From Spongiibacter marinus (GTDB lineage Bacteria; Pseudomonadota; Gammaproteobacteria; Pseudomonadales; Spongiibacteraceae), in NCBI RefSeq assembly GCF_016906995.1, contig NZ_JAFBBD010000001.1, positions 124,001-188,000 on the forward strand: 64,000 bases of DNA. Reading direction: 5' to 3'. Each line of letters opens with the position of its first letter. The stretch's first letter is position 1. The notes under the pieces were generated by a model. It was not told the origin of the DNA. It worked only from the letters and a program-made list of their open reading frames with translations, and ran no database searches. The translations under genes were made by a program, and so were the position numbers. Positions 11,483 to 20,624 of this stretch are shown in pieces.

Positions 11483-12991
11483 CTACTGCTCCTGGAGCGC
11501 TAATTCAATAGCCGGTGCTCCGGCATCTAATCGAGACCACATCATTCCGTGAAGGGCCAAACGCGTATTCGCCGACCAATAGCTCTTTTTAATTGCGGAA
11601 ATTTGCAGCAAGGCTTCGTGCGCCTCGCGGTGAGCGTTCAATACTTCTAACCACGCCTTTCTGCCCACTTTAAACTGCCTTAAAAAGCTATCGACTAAGT
11701 TCACTGCCGCGCGCGCCGCTTCCACTTGCGCGTAAAACTGCTCTTGCGAGGCATTGCGTTCGGAATACGCGCTGCTGACGATGTCGGTGACATCACGTTT
11801 GGAATAGACCAAATCTTGCTCTGCGCCGTGCAAACGCTGAAGAATTGCCCGGTAACTGTTATACCCTTTGAGGCCACTGTCGCTGGAAAACTGCAGTACC
11901 AATTGCGTTGACGAGTCCGGCGTGAAATCCCCAGCAGATTGATCGAGCTGCGTGCTGTACTGCAAGCTCAACTGCGGATAAACCGCCGACTTAGCCACTT
12001 TTACCCGTGCTTTTTGCAGCGCAATTTCGGCGCCTGCGAGTTGTGGTGCGGGGTGGTACTTGATTGCTCGAGCATCAAGTATTTTGAACATCTCTTCATG
12101 GGACAAACGATAACGCTCAGCGGGCCAGCGCACCTCTCGCACAGAACGATGCAACAAAGACTCCAAGTGAAGGCGACTGCGCAGCAATACCGATTTACTG
12201 GCCTGTAAGCCAGCCCGCGCCTGACTGAGCCGGGTCTGGGCGGTTTGAATATCAGCCTCCGGAGACACCCCTAACGATGCACGACGACTAATCGTATCGA
12301 GCAAGGCCTGAAGATTATTGATATAACGCGCCCACAGTTGCCCCTGCTCTTTCGCCAGCACAACATTCAGATAGGCCTCGCTGGTGTCTAAAGCCAAGTC
12401 CAGGCGCGTTTGATTCAGTTCGGCCAAAGCGCGATATTGTCCCGCTTCGGCCTCTTTTAGCTCTGCGGAGGTGCGCCCGCCCATCCACAACGGCTGAATA
12501 ATATTGACCGTTGTGGCAGAGGCATCGTTACTCGCCTGGCGAGCCGTGACCGACATATAGGGGTAAAAGCCGCTGCGCGCCCCCGAAATTTCAAAGCCCG
12601 TCGCCTCAACCTCGGCCAGCGCCCGCACAACATTTGGGTGCTCACTCCACACGCTGGCTAACACCTGACCCAGGCTGAGCGCATCGGGCTTATCAGCGTC
12701 TTCGGAATACAGTTGGACACCAACGCTTATCTCACCGTTGGGTGCCATGGGCGCAAAGGCATAGGAATTGAGAACCGCCTCCTGGTCACGCGACGGCGGG
12801 GCCATTGAGCGCAGCATGACTTCTGAATAGAGCACGCCTCTCTGACTTTTCGCCGGCATCTTCGCCGATGATTCGGGGGTCGTCGAGCAGCCAGCCATCA
12901 CCACGGCTGCCACGCTGCTGAGGAGTATCATCCCCCTACGGATAGCGGCGACAGGCCGGGGAAATAATCGATTTGTTGTTATCTGGGGCAT
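11483..12991 (-). CDS. TolC-family outer-membrane lipoprotein of type I secretion
   Basis: A 502-residue outer-membrane efflux protein. The N-terminus has a hydrophobic signal ending in VVMAGC, giving a lipidated Cys at about residue 35, unlike classical unlipidated TolC. The body carries the two long helix-rich repeats of the family, with ASNDASATTVNIIQPL and SLQYSTQLDQSAG marking the beta strands of each repeat and QARAGLQASKSVLLRSRL in the helical barrel. It is the first gene of the secretion operon, with a 320-base promoter region upstream. Confidence 0.92.
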   Translation of the reverse strand: MPQITTNRLFPRPVAAIRRGMILLSSVAAVVMAGCSTTPESSAKMPAKSQRGVLYSEVMLRSMAPPSRDQEAVLNSYAFAPMAPNGEISVGVQLYSEDADKPDALSLGQVLASVWSEHPNVVRALAEVEATGFEISGARSGFYPYMSVTARQASNDASATTVNIIQPLWMGGRTSAELKEAEAGQYRALAELNQTRLDLALDTSEAYLNVVLAKEQGQLWARYINNLQALLDTISRRASLGVSPEADIQTAQTRLSQARAGLQASKSVLLRSRLHLESLLHRSVREVRWPAERYRLSHEEMFKILDARAIKYHPAPQLAGAEIALQKARVKVAKSAVYPQLSLQYSTQLDQSAGDFTPDSSTQLVLQFSSDSGLKGYNSYRAILQRLHGAEQDLVYSKRDVTDIVSSAYSERNASQEQFYAQVEAARAAVNLVDSFLRQFKVGRKAWLEVLNAHREAHEALLQISAIKKSYWSANTRLALHGMMWSRLDAGAPAIELALQEQ

Positions 12992-13310
12992 ACCACCAAC
13001 TTAACCATTCCATGGGTTGGTGACACAGGGAGGTATAGACAGCGAAAATCACGACTGGATTCTCACATATTGCACACTATCCCTGTGCACCTTCGCACCC
13101 ACCGACATCCTCGTCAGCGCCCCAGCCTGGGGGATCGGCACGAATCTTCCGCTTTAAAAAGAGTGATTGTTTTATAACCACCCAAAAAAACGATCCGCGA
13201 TACTAGCAGACCGCCCTATACCGCGCAAACAACTGCACACAAGTGCAAATTAGCGCATTGCCATAATATATACACAGCCAATTTCTGCTGGCAAGCCTAG
13301 ATGGCGAGTA
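12992..13310. other. Intergenic region upstream of the type I secretion operon
   Basis: No convincing gene. It follows the 3' end of purT and must hold the promoter for the TolC-family gene. A small inverted repeat TGCAC-ACAA-GTGCA lies at about 13233-13246, and an AT-rich patch at 13263-13275. No T-run terminator for purT was seen. Confidence 0.5.
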
Positions 13311-14492
13311 TTACAAATTTATTTTCACCGCCTCACTCGCAGCAATGGCTTTCGCCTTGGCGTCGTTTACATCCACGCCGCGTGCCAGGGCAACCCCCAT
13401 TCTTCGCTGGCCATTCACCTCTGGTTTGCCGAAGAGCCTCAGCTGGGTATCACTTTCTGCCAAGGCTTTATGGAGGTTGTCGAACCGCGTCGCGTTGGAA
13501 ACGCCATCGACCAAAATCACCGCAGAGGCCGACGGCCCATGGTTAGCAATGTTGGGGATAGGCAAGCCGAGAATCGCGCGAGCGTGCAGAGCAAACTCTG
13601 ACAGATCCTGCGAAATCAGTGTGACAAGCCCCGTGTCATGGGGGCGCGGGGACACCTCACTGAACCACACCTGATCGCCTTTTATAAACAGCTCTACACC
13701 AAACAGTCCCCAACCGCCGAGCGCGGCGGTGACGGATTCTGCAATAGACTTCGACGCCGCCAACGCCGCCTCAGACATCGCCTGGGGCTGCCAGGACTCT
13801 CGATAATCACCAGCCTCCTGACGATGACCAATAGGCGCACAGAAGCTGCAGCCATCGCGGTGCCTGACAGTGAGCAGGGTAATTTCGTAATCGAAGTCGA
13901 CAAAGCCTTCAACGATTACCCGCCCCGCCCCCGCGCGTCCGCCCTGCTGAGCATAGTCCCAGGCCTTAGAAAGCTCTGATGCACTGCGCAGCAAGCTCTG
14001 CCCTTTGCCGGATGAGCTCATAATGGGCTTAATCACGCAGGGAAAACCAATCGCCTCAACCGCGACACAAAAGTCATCATAGTTATCAGCAAAGCGATAC
14101 GGGGACGTTGCAATATCCAGGGTTTCTGCCGCCAGGCGCCGTATCCCTTCGCGATTCATGGTGAGTTGCGCTGCTCGTGCACTGGGCACCACATTAACGC
14201 CCTCGCGTTCAAGCTCTACCAGCACATCGGTCGCTATCGCTTCGATTTCTGGCACGACGTAGTCGGGCTTCTCTAGTTCGATAACCCTGCGCAGCTCGTC
14301 GCCATCAAGCATTGAAAAACAGTAACTTCGATCAGCCACTTGCATGGCCGGCGCATTTTCGTAGCGGTCACAGGCGATAACCTCAACCCCCAGGCGCTGC
14401 AACTCAATGGCGACCTCTTTGCCCAACTCGCCTGAGCCACACAACAGAACCTTGCAAGCACTGCTACTAAACGGCGTACCGATGGAAACCAT
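13311..14492 (-). CDS. purT: Formate-dependent GAR transformylase PurT
   Basis: A 393-residue ATP-grasp enzyme that makes formyl-glycinamide ribonucleotide from GAR, formate and ATP in purine synthesis. The N-terminus has the pre-ATP-grasp pattern [20 protein letters not shown] and the ATP-grasp part shows [15 protein letters not shown] (phosphate-binding loop) and [12 protein letters not shown]. The metal-binding segment [20 protein letters not shown] is also intact. Length matches the family. It is 34 bases downstream of pgpA and may be the last gene of the riboflavin operon or have its own promoter. Confidence 0.97.
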   Translation of the reverse strand: MVSIGTPFSSSACKVLLCGSGELGKEVAIELQRLGVEVIACDRYENAPAMQVADRSYCFSMLDGDELRRVIELEKPDYVVPEIEAIATDVLVELEREGVNVVPSARAAQLTMNREGIRRLAAETLDIATSPYRFADNYDDFCVAVEAIGFPCVIKPIMSSSGKGQSLLRSASELSKAWDYAQQGGRAGAGRVIVEGFVDFDYEITLLTVRHRDGCSFCAPIGHRQEAGDYRESWQPQAMSEAALAASKSIAESVTAALGGWGLFGVELFIKGDQVWFSEVSPRPHDTGLVTLISQDLSEFALHARAILGLPIPNIANHGPSASAVILVDGVSNATRFDNLHKALAESDTQLRLFGKPEVNGQRRMGVALARGVDVNDAKAKAIAASEAVKINL

Positions 14493-14526
14493 ACCTAGCT
14501 ACCCTTAAAACTTACATATACGCTGA

Positions 14527-15000
14527 TCACAGCAAAAGAAACGCCAACTGCAACACCACAAAGGCATAAAAGCCTGCCAATACATCGTCGACCATAATCC
14601 CTAAGCCACCGTGTACTTTTGCATCAAGCACACGAATCGGCCACGGCTTCCAGATATCAAACAGGCGAAATAATGCGAAGCCGGCCACAACCCAATACCA
14701 ACCCTGAGGCAGCAAAAACAGCGCGATCCATAGGCCGACAAACTCGTCCCAGACGATGCCGCCGTGGTCGTGCACGCCCAGGGCCCGCGCCGTTTCACCG
14801 CAAAGGTAAACGCCTAACACAAAGGCCGCGACCACCACTAAAATGTAGCTACTGGGCGGCAGGTACTGCAGCAAATACCAAAGCGGCAACGCCGCTAGCG
14901 AGCCAAACGTGCCTGGGGCCTTGGGCGACAAGCCGCTGCCGAAGCCCAACGACAGTAAGTGTGTTGGATGGCGCAAATAGCTAATCGGTATCTTTTTCAT
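14527..15000 (-). CDS. pgpA: Phosphatidylglycerophosphatase A
   Basis: A 157-residue inner-membrane phosphatase that removes the phosphate from phosphatidylglycerol phosphate. Family signatures are visible: GFGSGLSPKAPGTFGSLAAL near the N-terminus, IVWDEFVGLWIAL in the middle and VMVDDVLAGFYAFV at the C-terminus; the Asp/Glu residues of these blocks form the metal site. About four membrane helices. It starts six bases after thiL, as in many proteobacterial nusB-thiL-pgpA operons. Confidence 0.96.
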   Translation of the reverse strand: MKKIPISYLRHPTHLLSLGFGSGLSPKAPGTFGSLAALPLWYLLQYLPPSSYILVVVAAFVLGVYLCGETARALGVHDHGGIVWDEFVGLWIALFLLPQGWYWVVAGFALFRLFDIWKPWPIRVLDAKVHGGLGIMVDDVLAGFYAFVVLQLAFLLL

Positions 15001-15006
15001 AACGCC

Positions 15007-15966
15007 TCAAAAATGTTGGTATCCCGCAGCGGTCTCATAGACGACGCCCTCGGCATCCAGGCACTTGAGCCCGGCGCCATCAACAACTTCCCCGATGCAG
15101 TGCAGTGGCAATGCTAAGGTTTTTTCCAGTGCGCGGAGGTGGGCCTGATATTCCCCAGGAACAGTAAAACAAAGTTCGTAATCATCACCGCCGGACAGGG
15201 CATAGTCGACGCCTTGCGCAACATCGCGCAACCCCATCGCCACGGGCAGCCTCTCGGTATAAATGATGGCGCCCACGCCGCTTGCTCGCAGAATGTGGCC
15301 AAGATCGGCCACTAAACCATCGGAGATATCGACTGCCGCATTGGCTACGCCGCGCAGTGCCTGGCCTAAGGCCAAACGCGGCAATGGGGAATGGTAGCGC
15401 TGCAGGTAGCCTTGCTGAGCCTCTGTTGGCGAGAGACTTTCAAGATAATCTAAGGCGGCTCTCGCACCGCCCAGCTCACCGGAAACATAAACAAGGTCTC
15501 CGGGTTGCGCGCCATTACGCAACAGTGCCTGTCCTCTGGGCACGCTGCCCATGACTTGCAGGCTAAGGCAGAGCGGGCCGCGAGTGGTATCACCACCCAC
15601 CAAGGAAACGCCATAGCGCTCGGCCTCGGCGGCCAAAACGCGGCTAAACTCCGCAAGCCAACTCTCGTTAAGCTCCGGCGCAGTCAGTGCAAGCGTAAAA
15701 GCCTCAGGGTGGGCACCTGCCGCCGCTAAATCACTGATGCACACAGCCAGGGAGCGCACCGCCAGCTTCGCCGGCGCGTAGTGACAAGGAAAATGCACCC
15801 CCTCAACCAAGGTGTCCACCGACAACACCAGTTCGTCATCTACTGCCAGCGAGAGCACCGCACAGTCATCGCCGATGCCATGACGAACAAACGGTGTCGT
15901 CCGTGACAGGGGCTTAAAAAAGCGCTCGATCAGCGCGAATTCACCGGGGCGATTCGGCGTTGTCAT
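15007..15966 (-). CDS. thiL: Thiamine-monophosphate kinase ThiL
   Basis: A 319-residue kinase that phosphorylates thiamine phosphate to thiamine pyrophosphate. It opens with GEFALIERFFKPL and has the PurM-like motifs GIGDDCAVL (Mg-ATP site), VDTLVEGVHF, SLVGGDTTRG, AAVDISDGLVADL and ALSGGDDYELCF. It sits five bases after nusB. Together with the thiC operon at the left end of the window it completes the final step of thiamine pyrophosphate synthesis, the ligand of the riboswitch at 3316-3415. Confidence 0.97.
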   Translation of the reverse strand: MTTPNRPGEFALIERFFKPLSRTTPFVRHGIGDDCAVLSLAVDDELVLSVDTLVEGVHFPCHYAPAKLAVRSLAVCISDLAAAGAHPEAFTLALTAPELNESWLAEFSRVLAAEAERYGVSLVGGDTTRGPLCLSLQVMGSVPRGQALLRNGAQPGDLVYVSGELGGARAALDYLESLSPTEAQQGYLQRYHSPLPRLALGQALRGVANAAVDISDGLVADLGHILRASGVGAIIYTERLPVAMGLRDVAQGVDYALSGGDDYELCFTVPGEYQAHLRALEKTLALPLHCIGEVVDGAGLKCLDAEGVVYETAAGYQHF

Positions 15967-15971
15967 CTAAC

Positions 15972-16451
15972 TTAGCCGTCGCGCCGTTTTTTCTCAGCGC
16001 CAACTTCCAGCTCACGTGCGCTCGCCGCGACTTGATCTAACACACCATTAATGTAGCGATACCCATCCGTCGCACCGAAGCGCTTAGCGAGGTTTACCGT
16101 TTCGTTGATCGCCACCTTGTAGGGCACGTCGATACGGCACAGCAACTCGTAGCACCCCATGTACAACAGGCAGAGTTCGATGGGGTCCAGGTCATCGAGC
16201 TGGCGATCGAGGTGAGGCTCAAAGGCCGCCTGTAGCTCGCTCAGTTTTGCCGGAATGTTGTGCAGCAGCTCGTGGAAGAAGGCCTTGTCGACATTCTTCA
16301 TGTCGTAGTCTATCTGGAACTGCGCCTCAATAACGTTTAGAGGCTGAGAGGCCATTTGCCACTGATAAAGTGCCTGCAAAGCGTAGTGTCGCGCTTTGCG
16401 ACGGGAGGCCGCCAGCTGATTTTTGGCGTGTTGCTCGGGGCGATTGGCCAC
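15972..16451 (-). CDS. nusB: Transcription antitermination factor NusB
   Basis: A 159-residue all-helical protein that binds boxA RNA with NusE (S10) in rRNA antitermination. Signature stretches ARHYALQALYQWQ at the N-terminus, ELLCRIDVPYKVAINETVNLAKRFG near residues 105-130 and RYINGVLDQVA near the end are intact. The N-terminal extension of about 15 basic residues is common in gammaproteobacteria. It lies between ribH (70 bases upstream) and thiL, the usual order. Confidence 0.97.
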   Translation of the reverse strand: MANRPEQHAKNQLAASRRKARHYALQALYQWQMASQPLNVIEAQFQIDYDMKNVDKAFFHELLHNIPAKLSELQAAFEPHLDRQLDDLDPIELCLLYMGCYELLCRIDVPYKVAINETVNLAKRFGATDGYRYINGVLDQVAASARELEVGAEKKRRDG

Positions 16452-16521
16452 AATGTTACTCCAACTATAAAGAACCGGTGCGAACGAGTTGCCGCACCGT
16501 ATTACCGCTCGTTAACCGCGT

Positions 16522-16983
16522 TTAAATCTGCTTGAGCAGGTTGACCATTTCGATGGCCGACATCGCAGCCTCTTCACCTTTATTGCCGGCTTTAGTGCCC
16601 GCGCGCTCAATGGCTTGCTCGATGGTATCGACGGTCAAAACACCAAAGGATACGGGCACATTGTACTGCATTGACACCTGCGCCAAGCCTTTAGTGCACT
16701 CGCCCGCCACGTATTCAAAATGCGGGGTGCCGCCGCGAATGACTGCACCGAGTGCGATGATGGCATCGTACTTTTCAGTGGCGGCCACTTTTTGGCAAAC
16801 CAGAGGAATTTCAAACGCACCCGGCGCACGAATGATCGTGATATCGTCTTCGCTAACACCGTGACGACGCAGTGCATCGCAAGCGCCTTCCAGTAGGCTT
16901 TCCACAACAAAGCTGTTCCAGCGACCCACTACAATGGCGAAAGAGCCCGCCACACCCGTAAATGTACCTTCGATTGTTTTCAT
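16522..16983 (-). CDS. ribH: 6,7-dimethyl-8-ribityllumazine synthase
   Basis: A 153-residue enzyme that joins the pyrimidine product of RibD with dihydroxybutanone phosphate to make lumazine, the substrate of riboflavin synthase. Conserved features are [12 protein letters not shown] (substrate pocket), [14 protein letters not shown], the catalytic region [19 protein letters not shown] with the key His, and the C-terminal [19 protein letters not shown]. Forms a pentamer or icosahedral shell. Fourth rib gene of the operon. Confidence 0.97.
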   Translation of the reverse strand: MKTIEGTFTGVAGSFAIVVGRWNSFVVESLLEGACDALRRHGVSEDDITIIRAPGAFEIPLVCQKVAATEKYDAIIALGAVIRGGTPHFEYVAGECTKGLAQVSMQYNVPVSFGVLTVDTIEQAIERAGTKAGNKGEEAAMSAIEMVNLLKQI

Positions 16984-17035
16984 AACCGTTCCTTAAATGT
17001 ATTCAATAAGCCTAGCGCCGACACCTCAACTGCGC

Positions 17036-18160
17036 TCAGGCAAAATCCTCGGGGCTGACAAATTCAACGACTTCCAGGTCGAAGCCTGAAATAGCGTTGT
17101 ACTTCACTGGCGCGCCCATCAGGCGCAATTTGCCGACACCAACATCGCGCAATATCTGCGAGCCCAAGCCGATATTAAAGTAGGTATTTTGGTACTGCGC
17201 ACTATCTCCCTGCTGGGGCGACTTCACACCGCGCGCAATATCCAGTTCGGCAAGAATATCCTGGCCCTGCTCGCGATTCGCCAGCAATACCAATACGCCG
17301 CCCTGCTCCGCCAAAACCGACAAACTGCGGTGCATATTCCAGCCGGTCGTCGAGCCAGGAGGCTGCGCCTGCAATAAATCGCGAACCGTAGAGCCCAAAT
17401 GAACACGGGCCAAGGTAGGCTGCTCGGCGTCGATGTCGCCTTTTTGCAGGGCAAAATGCACCTCACCAGCCACTGAATCGCGGTAGGCGTGCAGAATAAA
17501 CTCACCGAAGTCGGTATTGATGGTGCCGCTGCTCAGCTTTTCGACAGTCTGCTCATTAAGCACCTGATAATGGATAAGGTCGGCAATCGTGCCCATCTTC
17601 AGGTCATGCTCGGCAGCGAAGGTCTCGAGGTCTTCGCGGCGCGCCATCGTGCCGTCCTCGTTCATAATTTCACAGATCACACCGGTGGGCTCAAAACCGG
17701 CAAGCTTAGACAAATCACAGGCCGCTTCAGTGTGCCCAGCGCGGCTCAATACACCGCCGGGCTCAGCCATTAGCGGGAAAATATGACCCGGCTGAACAAT
17801 GTCTTCCGCCACGGCATTGCGGGCCGCGGCGGTACGCACCGTGTGCGCGCGATCGGCGGCGGAAATGCCCGTCGTCACGCCCTCGCGCGCTTCTATTGAC
17901 AGCGTAAATTTAGTACCAAAGCCAGAAGCATTGCGGTCTACCATCAGCGGCAGCGCAAGCTGCTCGCAGCGCTCGCGCGTCATTGGCATGCAAATCAAGC
18001 CGCGTCCATGGGTCGCCATAAAGTTGATATCCTGCGGCCGCACACACTCAGCAGCCATCACCAGATCGCCTTCATTCTCGCGATCCTCGTCATCCATCAA
18101 GATCACCATCTTGCCGAGACGGATGTCCTGAATCAGCTCTTCTACTGTGCTAAATGCCAT
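17036..18160 (-). CDS. ribBX: DHBP synthase with degenerate GTP cyclohydrolase II domain
   Basis: A 374-residue two-domain protein. The N-terminal ~200 residues are a full 3,4-dihydroxy-2-butanone-4-phosphate synthase with [20 protein letters not shown] (metal site), [12 protein letters not shown] and [11 protein letters not shown], making the four-carbon unit from ribulose-5-phosphate. The remaining ~165 residues follow the GTP cyclohydrolase II fold, but the zinc ligand motif (usually a Cys plus CDC) is missing: the aligned stretch reads [19 protein letters not shown] with no cysteine. This is the RibBX arrangement, so the second activity must come from a separate ribA. It ends 52 bases before ribH. 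Confidence 0.9.
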   Translation of the reverse strand: MAFSTVEELIQDIRLGKMVILMDDEDRENEGDLVMAAECVRPQDINFMATHGRGLICMPMTRERCEQLALPLMVDRNASGFGTKFTLSIEAREGVTTGISAADRAHTVRTAAARNAVAEDIVQPGHIFPLMAEPGGVLSRAGHTEAACDLSKLAGFEPTGVICEIMNEDGTMARREDLETFAAEHDLKMGTIADLIHYQVLNEQTVEKLSSGTINTDFGEFILHAYRDSVAGEVHFALQKGDIDAEQPTLARVHLGSTVRDLLQAQPPGSTTGWNMHRSLSVLAEQGGVLVLLANREQGQDILAELDIARGVKSPQQGDSAQYQNTYFNIGLGSQILRDVGVGKLRLMGAPVKYNAISGFDLEVVEFVSPEDFA

Positions 18161-18161
18161 A

Positions 18162-18824
18162 TCATTTCGCCTTCATAAAACCATTTTCGGCCAGCGTGGC
18201 CATTGTAATTCCGCCGCTATTGCCGTGATCAGCCGCCGCGTTGAGCAGGCGCTCCAAATACCGTGCAATAACGTCTACTTCCAGATTAACCCTGCCCCCA
18301 ACGGCATACTGCGCAATAATCGTTTCGGCCGCGGTATGGGGCACAATATTCAAATCAAAGGTCGCCCCGTCGACACGGTTTACCGTTAAGCTTACGCCAT
18401 CGACACAAATCGACCCTTTGTGGGCGATATATCGGGCTAGTTCGTCCGGCGCTTGAATGCGCACATTGATTGAGCGCGCATCCTTTTTCATTTCCACTAT
18501 TTGCCCTACGCCGTCGACGTGACCACTAACGATATGCCCGTCAAAGCGGCTGCTCGCGAGCATCGCCCGCTCAAGATTGACCGCAGCGCCAACACTGGCC
18601 TGGGCAAAATTGCTATGGGCCAGCGTTTCCCGGGACACATCTGCCCAAAAACCATCGCCGGGGAGTTCTACCACGGTTAAACAAACACCGTTCGTGGCAA
18701 TGCTGTCTCCAAGCTTAACCTCGGCCAGGGGCAGCGAGCCGGTACGAATATACACTCGCTGGTCGCCATTGCGAGGTTGCATTGCGGCAATTTCGCCAAC
18801 CGCTTCAATAATCCCGGTAAACAT
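18162..18824 (-). CDS. ribE: Riboflavin synthase, alpha subunit
   Basis: A 220-residue enzyme with two lumazine-binding beta-barrel repeats, each of about 95 residues: MFTGIIEAVGEIAAM starts the first and HIVSGHVDGVGQIVEM the second. It disproportionates two lumazine molecules into riboflavin and the RibD product. It overlaps the ribD stop by one base (TGATG) and ends one base before ribBX, which indicates tight coupling. A second, diverged riboflavin synthase is encoded at 48445-49071. Confidence 0.96.
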   Translation of the reverse strand: MFTGIIEAVGEIAAMQPRNGDQRVYIRTGSLPLAEVKLGDSIATNGVCLTVVELPGDGFWADVSRETLAHSNFAQASVGAAVNLERAMLASSRFDGHIVSGHVDGVGQIVEMKKDARSINVRIQAPDELARYIAHKGSICVDGVSLTVNRVDGATFDLNIVPHTAAETIIAQYAVGGRVNLEVDVIARYLERLLNAAADHGNSGGITMATLAENGFMKAK

Positions 18825-19969
18825 CAGTTTTGCTCAACCTCTGCATCAACCACCTTTGGTCGACAGTGCCAACGCCAGTCACCCCCGATAGCGCGGCCGT
18901 CAATAATTTCTATGCGCTGTTTGTCGGCCATATTCTGAAGCGGCAAGGCCGCCAAACCCCGAGCCTCGCTTCCCAGCATGCAGGGCGCCACGTACACAAA
19001 CCAATCATCAATCAAGCCTGCCTGCAAAAATGCGCCGGTCAGCGTTGCGCCGGCTTCCAGCATCAACTCGTTGCAGGCCCGCTCAGCAAGGTGTTGCAGC
19101 AGCGACTCCAGACATACCCGGCCGCGGTCGTCCGCGGGCAGGCGCTGTATCTCTGCACCAGCAGCTTGTAGCGCCGCGGCCTTCGCGCCGTGATCGCTTA
19201 CCGTTGCAATGAGAACATCGCCCCCACCTGAAAACAGCTTGGCACCCGGCGGGGTGCGCAGCTGCGAGTCCAAGATGACTCGCAGCGGCTGCCGCCATAT
19301 CCCACCTTGATAATCGGCCAACGGCGAGCGAAAACTGTCCGGCCGCACGGTGAACGCGGCGTCATCGTCGATAACTGTGTCCACGCCACTGACAATGGCG
19401 CAGCTCTGCGCGCGCAGTCGCTGAACATCAGCTCGTGCCTCTGGCCCCGTAATCCACTGGCTTTGCCCATTGGCCATCGCCGTTCGACCATCGAGGCTCA
19501 TGGCCGACTTGGCCGTCACCCAGGGTCGCCCTCCCGCAATGCGGCGAATGAAACCCCGGTTTAATGCACGAGCTTCCTCTTCCAGCAGTCCACATTCTAC
19601 GTCGATATTTGCCTCGCGCAGCATCGCGACACCCCGCCCAGCCACCAACGGATTGGGGTCACCGGTTGCGATCACCACCCGCGTGACACCGGCGTTTATC
19701 AGCGCCTGAGCGCAGGGCGGTGTACGGCCAAAATGGCTGCATGGCTCGAGCGTGACATACGCCGTGCAACCTGTCGCGTCGTCGAGCTGGGCCAGCGCAT
19801 TCACCTCCGCGTGTCCTTCTCCGGCGCGCTGGTGCCAACCCTCGGCCACCAGCTGCCCCGAACGGGTCACCACGCACCCCACTCGCGGGTTCGGGCTCGT
19901 TGAATAACGACCGCGATCCGCCAACTGCAGGGCACGCGCCATCGCTTGTCGGTCGCTGAGGGAGGTCAT
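18824..19969 (-). CDS. ribD: Bifunctional pyrimidine deaminase/reductase RibD
   Basis: A 381-residue fusion. The N-terminal deaminase domain (1-150) has the zinc motifs HAEVNAL and EPCSHFGRTPPC. The C-terminal reductase domain starts around PWVTAKSAMSLDGRTA and includes the NADPH-binding SGVDTVIDDDAAFTVR and ELMLEAGATLTGAFLQ. Together they convert the GTP cyclohydrolase II product to the ribitylamino pyrimidine. It begins six bases after nrdR, the arrangement seen widely in proteobacteria. Confidence 0.97.
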   Translation of the reverse strand: MTSLSDRQAMARALQLADRGRYSTSPNPRVGCVVTRSGQLVAEGWHQRAGEGHAEVNALAQLDDATGCTAYVTLEPCSHFGRTPPCAQALINAGVTRVVIATGDPNPLVAGRGVAMLREANIDVECGLLEEEARALNRGFIRRIAGGRPWVTAKSAMSLDGRTAMANGQSQWITGPEARADVQRLRAQSCAIVSGVDTVIDDDAAFTVRPDSFRSPLADYQGGIWRQPLRVILDSQLRTPPGAKLFSGGGDVLIATVSDHGAKAAALQAAGAEIQRLPADDRGRVCLESLLQHLAERACNELMLEAGATLTGAFLQAGLIDDWFVYVAPCMLGSEARGLAALPLQNMADKQRIEIIDGRAIGGDWRWHCRPKVVDAEVEQN

Positions 19970-19975
19970 CGGGAC

Positions 19976-20458
19976 TTACTTCAACTTATTGAGGTCGACG
20001 CCGCCGGGCTCGGCGGACAAACGGTCGATTTCGGCTCGAAACTCATCAAGATCCTGAAAGCTGCGGTACACGCTGGCAAAGCGCACATAGGCAACGTGAT
20101 CCAGCGCTTTCAGCGCCTCCATCACCTGCTCACCAACGTCGCGACTATGCACCTCACGCTCACCAGTGGCTTGCAGCCGCCGCTTGAGGTCACTGATCTC
20201 CGCTTCAATGCTCTCAACACTGACCGGGCGCTTCTCCAGCGCCTTGAGAATACCAGAGCGCAGTTTCTCCTCGTCGAAAGGTTCGCGGGAGCCGTCCGTC
20301 TTGATCACTTTTGGCATTAACAGCTCAGCGCTCTCGTAGGTCGTAAAGCGCTCGCTGCATGAAAGGCACTCGCGCCGCCGACGCACCTGACCACCCTCAG
20401 CCACCAGGCGAGAATCAATCACTTTGGTATCGTCGAAACTGCAAAATGGGCAGCGCAC
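19976..20458 (-). CDS. nrdR: Ribonucleotide reductase repressor NrdR
   Basis: A 160-residue regulator with an N-terminal zinc ribbon ([17 protein letters not shown], then [13 protein letters not shown], four Cys) followed by an ATP-cone domain starting [17 protein letters not shown]. It binds NrdR boxes ahead of nrd operons in response to ATP/dATP. It is the first gene of the rib operon here; in many relatives glyA lies directly upstream, but here glyA is 15 kb away. Its promoter lies in the 166 bases shared with the divergent MltC-like gene. Confidence 0.97.
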   Translation of the reverse strand: MRCPFCSFDDTKVIDSRLVAEGGQVRRRRECLSCSERFTTYESAELLMPKVIKTDGSREPFDEEKLRSGILKALEKRPVSVESIEAEISDLKRRLQATGEREVHSRDVGEQVMEALKALDHVAYVRFASVYRSFQDLDEFRAEIDRLSAEPGGVDLNKLK

Positions 20459-20624
20459 AAAAATGGCCCTCCAAAAACGCAGAATTCTAGCAGCTCCGCT
20501 ACTTCAGTGACAGTACAAGCACAAAAACCAACCGCGTTATGCTGGCGATTAGGGCTTGCGATACCAAGCAGCGACGTTAGAATCGGTATTTTGAGCATGA
20601 ATATAATTAACGCAGGGATCCCGC

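Noticed and set aside
20459-20624. Attachment-site repeats flanking the envelope block
   Set aside because: Reading this border against 35648-35768 showed no shared repeat longer than chance, and no integrase is present.
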